Source of the DNA: Acidobacteriota bacterium
GTDB lineage: Bacteria > Acidobacteriota > Terriglobia > Terriglobales > Acidobacteriaceae
Assembly (NCBI GenBank): GCA_021793595.1
Contig: JAJYSL010000282.1
Location: forward strand, 1-5,799
Direction: 5' to 3'
Length of the DNA stretch: 5,799 nucleotides
Shown here piece after piece: positions 1-4,099 of this stretch. Both the position numbers and the translations under genes were made by a program. Position 1 is the stretch's first letter, and the number at the start of each line of letters is the position of its first letter. Below the pieces are notes generated by a model. It ran no database searches, was not told the DNA's origin, and worked only from the letters and a program-made list of their open reading frames with translations.

Positions 1-1071
1 GCGCAGGCTGATCCATGTCTTGCCGCCGTCTTCCGATCGGCAGGTCACGATGCTGGTGCTATAGACAATGTCCGGATTCTGCGGGTCAACCACAGGTACC
101 GGCAAATCGCCGCCGCCGATCTTCATTGCCGGGCGCGGGTCGTCCGTGATCTTGCGCCAGCTTTTCCCGGTATCATCGGATCGGTAGACTCCCAGACCTT
201 TGCCGGTTGCGTATCCACCTTCGCCCTTGGTTGCTACGGTTGCATAGAGTCGCTCCGGGTTGCTGGCCGCGACGGCAACATTGATCTGCACCAGGTCCTT
301 TGGCAGGCCCTCGGTCATTTGTTTCCACGTCGTTCCGCCATCGGTCGACTTGAAAAGACCGCCAGGGTTGCCCACATAAGTGTTGTCGTCTTCCCATGGG
401 CCCAGCCGTTCGTTCCACAGCGACGCGTACACGATGCGGGGATTTTTCGGATCGATCACTACATCCGACCCGCCGGTATTCTCGTCCTTATATAAAACCT
501 TCTTCCATGTCTTGCCGCCATCTTCGGATCGAAAAATACCTCGCTCTGAATTTGCGCCGTAGGGGTGGCCTAGCACTGCTGCAAACAGTTTGTTTGCGTC
601 TGTCGGATCCACGGCAATCGCCGGTATCTGCTGGCCGTCACGCAAACCAAGGTTTGTCCATGTCTTTCCGGCATCGTCCGAGCGATAAATGCCATCTCCC
701 ACCGAAAGGTCGGGCCGATGGAGCCCTTCGCCGCTCGCGACGTAGACAATGTTGTTATCGGATGGCGCCACGGCAATTGCGCCGATCGACTGCGTATCCT
801 GGCCGTCGAAAATCGGATTCCATGTGCGCCCGTAATCCATCGATTTCCATACGCCGCCGTCCACCTGGCCAACATAGAACACGTTCGATTCCGTTGGCAC
901 GCCTGCTGCTGCGCGTGTGCGGCCTCCGCGAAAAGGCCCAATCCTTCGCCAATGCATCTCCGGCATGGGACTGGGATGTTCTTCGGCCAAGCAGGCCGCG
1001 GCCGGCATCACCATACCGGTAACCAGCAATCCGGATAACAGGTAGCGAAATGCAAAACGCTTTTTCTTCAT
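1..1071 (-). CDS. Secreted BNR/Asp-box beta-propeller protein (VPS10/sortilin-like or GH74-like), 3' end outside the window
   Basis: The frame is open from an ATG at 1071 down to base 1, giving 357 codons with no stop, so the C-terminus lies beyond the left edge. An AAGGA ribosome site at 1078-1082 sits six bases before the ATG and supports this start. Residues 1-29 form a signal peptide: a basic MKKKR start, a hydrophobic core at about 10-26, and a likely cut after CLA. A lipoprotein cut at Cys27 (PAAAC) is a weaker alternative. The mature part carries six Asp-boxes of the S-x-D-x-G-x-T/S-W type, at about residues 77-84, 131-138, 182-189, 242-249, 298-305 and 346-353, often preceded by I-A-V-D/A-P blade strands. 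From family knowledge, such proteins fold as one or two propellers, often of about 1000 residues in Acidobacteria, and act outside the cytoplasm. The WRRIGPFRGGR opening after the signal is typical of that group. Enzymatic activity (GH74-type or other) cannot be decided here because no catalytic residue can be assigned. The decayed TonB receptor just upstream on the same strand hints at a former outer-membrane partnership. Confidence 0.88.
   Translation of the reverse strand, partial: MKKKRFAFRYLLSGLLVTGMVMPAAACLAEEHPSPMPEMHWRRIGPFRGGRTRAAAGVPTESNVFYVGQVDGGVWKSMDYGRTWNPIFDGQDTQSIGAIAVAPSDNNIVYVASGEGLHRPDLSVGDGIYRSDDAGKTWTNLGLRDGQQIPAIAVDPTDANKLFAAVLGHPYGANSERGIFRSEDGGKTWKKVLYKDENTGGSDVVIDPKNPRIVYASLWNERLGPWEDDNTYVGNPGGLFKSTDGGTTWKQMTEGLPKDLVQINVAVAASNPERLYATVATKGEGGYATGKGLGVYRSDDTGKSWRKITDDPRPAMKIGGGDLPVPVVDPQNPDIVYSTSIVTCRSEDGGKTWISLR
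13..39. repeat. Coding repeat, copy 1 (Asp-box segment)
   Basis: These 27 bases match 505-531 at 25 of 27 positions. They encode, on the minus strand, the Asp-box R-S-E-D-G-G-K-T-W. A looser third relative lies near 658-685. The similarity is explained by the repeated blades of the propeller protein, either by recent internal duplication or by gene conversion between blades. It is not an independent mobile or CRISPR repeat. Confidence 0.7.
505..531. repeat. Coding repeat, copy 2 (Asp-box segment)
   Basis: This is the second copy of the 27-base segment at 13-39, differing at two bases (A for G, and G for C). It encodes the third visible Asp-box of the propeller protein. Both differences are synonymous: Gly codons GGC are kept, and the Asp and Ser-Glu codons are unchanged at protein level. 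Confidence 0.65.
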
Positions 1072-1138
1072 GGCAATTCCTTCGACAGCGCGGAATGAGT
1101 TCCTTGCAATACACTTCGAAAATCCCACTAATACCAGC

Positions 1139-1453
1139 TTAAAACTGAATCTGCGTGGAAAATTGCATCTTGCGCGCCGGCAGCTGGTTCGTAATTCCAG
1201 TCAGAGGACCGCCAAAACCGGTGCCGGCGACGCGTCGTTTCCATATGTACTTCTGAAGCTGCAACATTTCTATGGTTCAGCACATGGAACGCTTCGGCGC
1301 GCACAATGACATGCAGTCGGTTTGTGCCCAGGCGTTTTCCTTGCAAAGGTATGCTTTCAGCGACTCATTTCTCCAGACACACACTGGCCTGAGATTGACG
1401 GATTTACTCGGTTTGATCGCGGCCCAGATCCCTGTTGCCAGGGAGGCGAACCC
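1139..1453 (-). pseudogene. C-terminal remnant of a TonB-dependent receptor (Oar/CarboxypepD_reg type), frameshifted
   Basis: No intact frame is present, but the three minus-strand frames read in turn give the characteristic end of an acidobacterial TonB-dependent receptor barrel. From 1453 to 1355 one frame gives GFASLATGIW, then LRPVCVW and NESLK, resembling the usual 'F..PATGTWG...N.LRGPGVW..D.SLFK'. From 1355 to about 1260 a second frame gives SIPLQGKRLG and then VRAEAFHVLNHRNVA, matching the family's 'FPL.GKRL...LQFRAEAFNVLNHPNF'. A short piece, TYGNDAS, is in the third frame. From about 1220 the first frame resumes with TGFGGPLTGITNQ and LPARKMQFSTQIQF, stopping at TAA 1139-1141. The terminal 'R-x-M/I-Q-F...F-stop' is the barrel's last strand. 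At least three frameshifts are needed. Full receptors are usually around 1000 residues, and the TauE gene at 1728 leaves no room for the rest, so the gene is truncated as well as frameshifted. Faint similarity may extend to about 1480. The assignment rests on remembered family motifs. Confidence 0.72.
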
Positions 1454-1520
1454 TGCTGTTGATTATGCCGCGTCCTTTAAAATGAAGATCAGAACTGCCT
1501 CACTGTTTGGTTTGTGTGCA

Positions 1521-1535
1521 CAGTCTGCCGGACTG
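1521..1535. repeat. Inverted repeat 1 (5-bp stem, 5-base loop)
   Basis: CAGTC at 1521-1525 pairs perfectly with GACTG at 1531-1535 around the loop TGCCG. Alone it is weak, but it abuts the 8-bp inverted repeat at 1536-1559 with no bases between them, so the two would fold as consecutive hairpins. There is no T-run on either side, so a classical intrinsic terminator is not supported. Confidence 0.5.
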
Positions 1536-1559
1536 CGATTCGGCTGGTGAACCGAATCG
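1536..1559. repeat. Inverted repeat 2 (8-bp perfect stem, 8-base loop)
   Basis: CGATTCGG at 1536-1543 is perfectly complementary to CCGAATCG at 1552-1559, with the loop CTGGTGAA. It lies between the receptor remnant, which reads leftwards, and the TauE gene, which reads rightwards. It could be a structured leader element, an operator for a dimeric regulator, or a scar at a rearrangement junction. It lacks an adjacent T-tract, which argues against a simple terminator. Confidence 0.6.
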
Positions 1560-1727
1560 ACGGTGTGCGCCATCCAAGTTGGGGATAAATGTTGGCAAGA
1601 GGTTCCATTGCAAGTGTTCCTCAACCCTCTGGTCTCTGCTCTTAGGAGTCGCGGTGCTGACACGCAGCAGGCAATTTAGCAGAGAAGCATCTCAAGGAAT
1701 GAAATTTGCACGGAACAGTGAGGCTGC

Positions 1728-2456
1728 ATGCCAGAAATCTTGAAGTGGCCGGTTCTGCTCGTCATAGCGCTGTTTGCGTCGACGTTGGCCGCAGTGACTG
1801 GTTTCGGCGGGGCTGCGGTTTTGCTCCCGGTTCTGGTGGCTTTGTTCGGAATGCGTGCAGCTATTCCAATCCTTACCGTTGCTCAATTGATTGGCAACGG
1901 CAGCAGGGTTTGGTTCAATCGCCGCGAATTAAATTGGAAAGTCGTCGGCTGGTTCGCAGTGGGTGGAGTTCCGATGGCGCTTGTCGGAGGATACCTATTT
2001 GCGACTGCGCCACTGGCCGGGCTAACACGACTGCTGGGCGGATTTCTGCTGTTGATTGTGGTCTGGCGTCACCTGCGTCCGCGTCTCGCGCGCCCATTTC
2101 CGACCGTTGCGTTCGCCGGTATCGGTGCGGGCTCAAGCTTTCTGTCGGCGCTGCTTGGAAGCGTCGGCCCGATTATGGCTCCTTTCTTCCTTGCTTATGG
2201 CTTGGTCAAAGGAGCCTATATCGGAACCGAGGCGCTCTCCACAGTTGTAATGCACGTGACCAAGCTGGTGGCTTATGGCCAAACTTCGATCCTTACTGTT
2301 TCTGACGGGCTGATTGGACTGGGCATTGGCCCCGTCATGATCTTGGGATCGTTCCTTGGGAAGAGAATTGTCGATCGCCTGCCCGAGAAGGTGTTCGTGC
2401 TGATCATCGAGGCAGTTCTCATCATCGCAGGCGTGACCTTTATCATTCGCGGCTGA
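1728..2456 (+). CDS. TauE/SafE (TSUP) family membrane permease, putative sulfite/organosulfonate-type exporter
   Basis: This is a 242-residue, very hydrophobic protein, close to the usual 240-270 of the family. The N-terminal half-signature is seen at residues 24-36 (TGFGGAAVLLPVL, the TSUP G-x-G-G-x5-P pattern). The second half-signature follows at about 138-152 (FLSALLGSVGPIMAP). About seven to eight membrane spans are apparent: near 8-40, 44-56, 72-92, 102-114, 125-142, 148-160, 190-212 and 221-240. Short basic loops (RRELNWK, RHLRPRLARP) separate some of them. The start at 1728 is chosen because GTGAGG at 1718-1723 precedes it by four bases; a codon further upstream would not stay in this frame with a better site. 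Family members move sulfite, sulfonates, organic acids or other small anions across the inner membrane, and the substrate here is unknown. The next gene on the strand starts 96 bases after its stop, and no strong terminator is seen in that gap. Confidence 0.9.
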   Translation: MPEILKWPVLLVIALFASTLAAVTGFGGAAVLLPVLVALFGMRAAIPILTVAQLIGNGSRVWFNRRELNWKVVGWFAVGGVPMALVGGYLFATAPLAGLTRLLGGFLLLIVVWRHLRPRLARPFPTVAFAGIGAGSSFLSALLGSVGPIMAPFFLAYGLVKGAYIGTEALSTVVMHVTKLVAYGQTSILTVSDGLIGLGIGPVMILGSFLGKRIVDRLPEKVFVLIIEAVLIIAGVTFIIRG

Positions 2457-2552
2457 CACTAAACAGCCAGCGATCCAGCACCGAGTTACCGTGCCGGTTC
2501 GACAACTGCAGTTTGCATCGATTTGTCCCAGCGTGGTAAGTTGGGGTTTTCG
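2457..2552 (+). other. Spacer between TauE/SafE gene and small membrane protein gene
   Basis: These 96 bases follow the TauE stop. I see no strong hairpin with a T-tract, only a 4-bp GCAC/GTGC pair, so no terminator is supported. No promoter pair is convincing either. The upstream in-frame TTG at 2523 lies here and would lengthen the next gene by ten residues if used. Confidence 0.4.
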
Positions 2553-2903
2553 ATGCAAGTATTTCAACAAATCCGAAAATGCTTGGCCGCTGGACGCCTC
2601 TACGTACGGCGCATCATCGCGTACTTGCTGCTCGGCCTTGCCGTCTTCCTGGTCATCAATCCCCTCTGGGAATGTTGCGATCACCTGGATGATCTGAGGC
2701 ACCTTGGGCCGAACGGCATTCTGGTCATCGTGCTTTTGGTCGCAATCGCCGGGCTGTCCCTGGTGAAGACCTTGCGATTGGTTTGGCTCAGTCTCGTCAC
2801 TTTCCGGCTCGAGATTCCTCCATCGCATCTGATATTACGAAGCCTGTCAGCAGGCTTCCAAATTTCTCTCTGCATCGACCCCGCCCTACCTCTCCGAATC
2901 TAA
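2553..2903 (+). CDS. Small two-helix membrane protein with Cys/His/Asp-rich loop, upstream of the RND efflux genes
   Basis: I do not recognise a named family. The 116-residue product starts at ATG 2553; an in-frame TTG at 2523 is a less likely start, and the ribosome site is weak for both. Residues 1-20 are basic (IRK...RLYVRR). A first helix spans about 21-38, a loop runs 39-55, a second helix spans about 56-74, and a basic segment (VKTLRLVW...FRLEIPP) follows. By the positive-inside rule both ends are cytoplasmic and the loop is periplasmic. The loop reads WECCDHLDDLRHLGPNG, so C-C-D-H-x2-D-D-x2-H offers up to seven potential metal ligands. The tail ends in PLRI. The gene lies 91 bases before the adaptor gene on the same strand. 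From memory, similar short proteins precede RND efflux genes in Acidobacteria. An accessory or metal-handling role is inference. The coding potential is supported by the coherent topology, not by a homology search. Confidence 0.62.
   Translation: MQVFQQIRKCLAAGRLYVRRIIAYLLLGLAVFLVINPLWECCDHLDDLRHLGPNGILVIVLLVAIAGLSLVKTLRLVWLSLVTFRLEIPPSHLILRSLSAGFQISLCIDPALPLRI
2839..2858. repeat. Perfect 8-bp inverted repeat (hairpin) inside the small membrane protein gene
   Basis: GAAGCCTG at 2839-2846 pairs with CAGGCTTC at 2851-2858 around the four-base loop TCAG. This is a compact, stable RNA hairpin near the 3' end of the 2553-2903 gene. The bases after it (CAAATTTCTCTC) hold no uninterrupted T-run, so full intrinsic termination is doubtful. 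It could instead pause or attenuate transcription, or stabilise the mRNA, between the small gene and the adaptor gene. Confidence 0.6.
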
Positions 2904-2946
2904 TCTCCACCGTACAGCTGCGCCTCATTACTGTCTCTGTCTGCGA

Positions 2947-2974
2947 TTGATTTCTCATTACGCGGACTTTATCT
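2947..2974 (+). promoter_or_regulatory. Possible sigma-70-like promoter before the adaptor gene
   Basis: TTGATT at 2947-2952 and TTATCT at 2969-2974 are separated by 16 bases and resemble -35 and -10 boxes. They lie just ahead of the adaptor start at 2995, which would leave a very short leader. An 8-base direct repeat (CTCATTAC) occurs at 2924-2931 and 2954-2961, the second copy falling between the two boxes. This is a pattern match only. Confidence 0.22.
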
Positions 2975-2994
2975 GACATGAATCGAATTGGTCT

Positions 2995-4095
2995 ATGGGG
3001 CTGGATATGTTCACAACAGGTCCATCGCGCGTTTGCACGCAGAAATCTTGTTTTCGCCAGGCACGCTGCATCACACTCGCAACCGCGGGGCTCGCACTTT
3101 TTGTCGCTGCGTCGAGCCTAGCGCAGATAACCGATGCTGGCGTTGTCGCCGCACAGAGTCGCGAATTGAGTCAGCACCTGATGGCGTACGGCCAGGTGGA
3201 GCCCATTAGCGTTGTGCCCGTGGGCGCGGCTCAGGCAGGCGTTCTCATCGGCCTGAGCGTGCGGCCAGGGATGCACGTCCGGGCCGGTCAGGAGTTGGCT
3301 CACCTGAGTGGTCCCGCGATTCGAGCATTGCTCCTCCAGGGTGAGGCTAATGTTCGGAGCGCGCAGTCGCAGCTCGATACCGCAGAAAAATCCTTGGCCA
3401 TTCAGAGAGAGCAACTGCCCTCCCACCTGACCACCCGGCAAGCGGTCCACCAGGCAGTGAGTGCCGTAGCGCAGGCCCGGACCGGTCTCGACAACGCGCG
3501 GTCGCGTTTGAACGCGGTGCGTCAGATGACGACAATCTCTGCTCCAACAGACGGCATCGTGATTGCTCTTGCCAGCGCAGATGGAGAACTCGTTGGACCG
3601 AACCAGCCGATCCTCACGCTGCAGCCGTCGAATGGGCTCTGGCTCCGCGCGATGTACTATGGCGCCGATCTTACGGCCATCCACGCCGGCATGAACGGAA
3701 AGTTCACGCCGGCGGATGGAAGCGAACCCATTGCGGTAAGAGTGTCCTCTGTGCCGGGAATGCTTGCACCAGGCGGCGGGGAATCCATCGCGATGGTGCC
3801 AGTGCATGGAAAAGCCGCATGGCTGAACGGCGAAAGCGGGACGGTTACGCTGAATCTGCCGCGACGCAAACTCGTAGCAATTCCCACCCGCGCACTGGTT
3901 TTGAATCAGGGCAAGTGGTGGGTCATGGTTCAGACCCCTCATGGTGCTCATCCGCAACAGGTGATTCCAGGGCCGGCGGAGGGTTGGGAAACGGCAATTA
4001 AGAGCGGGCTCGCTCCGGGGACAAAGGTTGTGGTCGTCAACGCCTACCTGCTCTTCCACTCCACCATTGCCGAGCACTTTCAGATTCCGGAATAA
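2995..4095 (+). CDS. Periplasmic adaptor subunit (membrane fusion protein, HlyD/CusB-like) of an RND efflux system
   Basis: The 366-residue product bridges an inner-membrane RND pump and an outer-membrane channel. Residues 21-43 are the hydrophobic part of a signal peptide (ITLATAGLALFVAASSLA), with cleavage likely before Gln44. The first half of the lipoyl domain is at about 75-104 (GVLIGLSVRPGMHVRAGQEL). The alpha-hairpin, with heptad-like Ala/Gln/Leu spacing, spans about 108-176. The second lipoyl half is at about 178-210 (ISAPTDGIVIAL, DGELVGPNQPILTL). A beta-barrel follows at about 214-290 and a membrane-proximal domain at about 291-350 (PTRALVLNQGKWWVMV, then SGLAPGTKVVVVNAYLL). No N- or C-terminal His/Met-rich metal-binding segment is seen, so a metal substrate is not shown. 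The start is uncertain: ATG 2995 has little ribosome site, whereas ATG 3007 has GGGG six bases before it. Both keep the signal peptide. The stop is 4 bases before the pump gene, so translation is probably coupled. Confidence 0.9.
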   Translation: MGLDMFTTGPSRVCTQKSCFRQARCITLATAGLALFVAASSLAQITDAGVVAAQSRELSQHLMAYGQVEPISVVPVGAAQAGVLIGLSVRPGMHVRAGQELAHLSGPAIRALLLQGEANVRSAQSQLDTAEKSLAIQREQLPSHLTTRQAVHQAVSAVAQARTGLDNARSRLNAVRQMTTISAPTDGIVIALASADGELVGPNQPILTLQPSNGLWLRAMYYGADLTAIHAGMNGKFTPADGSEPIAVRVSSVPGMLAPGGGESIAMVPVHGKAAWLNGESGTVTLNLPRRKLVAIPTRALVLNQGKWWVMVQTPHGAHPQQVIPGPAEGWETAIKSGLAPGTKVVVVNAYLLFHSTIAEHFQIPE

Positions 4096-4099
4096 CTGC

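Larger units (their letters stand above)
1454..1727. other. Non-coding stretch between receptor remnant and TauE gene
   Basis: No convincing gene is seen on either strand. Short frames exist but have no recognisable motif, ribosome site or membrane pattern. The stretch contains the two adjacent inverted repeats at 1521-1559 and then about 170 bases of leader before the TauE/SafE start. I could not find a good sigma-70-like promoter pair or match the leader to a riboswitch family I know. A promoter for the plus-strand genes is nevertheless expected here. Confidence 0.5.

Noticed and set aside
396..1022. A 208-codon plus-strand open frame
   Set aside because: It lies antisense to the propeller gene, is Arg/Pro/Ser-rich with no domain or signal, and disappears once the minus-strand frame with six Asp-boxes is recognised.
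755..1114. A minus-strand frame of 119 codons overlapping the propeller start
   Set aside because: It is out of frame with the signal peptide and Asp-boxes, its composition is typical of a frame-shifted shadow, and it has no motif.
1440..1456. Short inverted repeat CAGGG/CCCTG
   Set aside because: It is only five base pairs with a seven-base spacer, partly within the receptor remnant, with no T-tract or neighbouring signal. Chance is a sufficient explanation.
1435..1466. TTGCCA and GATTAT as a promoter for the TauE gene
   Set aside because: The spacing is 20 bases, too long for a usual sigma-70 promoter, and it would leave a leader of more than 250 bases. Not supported.
1507..1743. A 78-codon plus-strand frame overlapping the TauE start, possible leader peptide
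   Set aside because: It has no ribosome site at its start and no run of regulatory codons. The 15-base overlap with the TauE gene is probably chance.
2133..2828. A 231-codon minus-strand frame across the TauE and small membrane genes
   Set aside because: Its product is rich in Gln/Asp/His with no fold signature, and it spans two plus-strand genes with clear membrane topology, so it is an antisense shadow.
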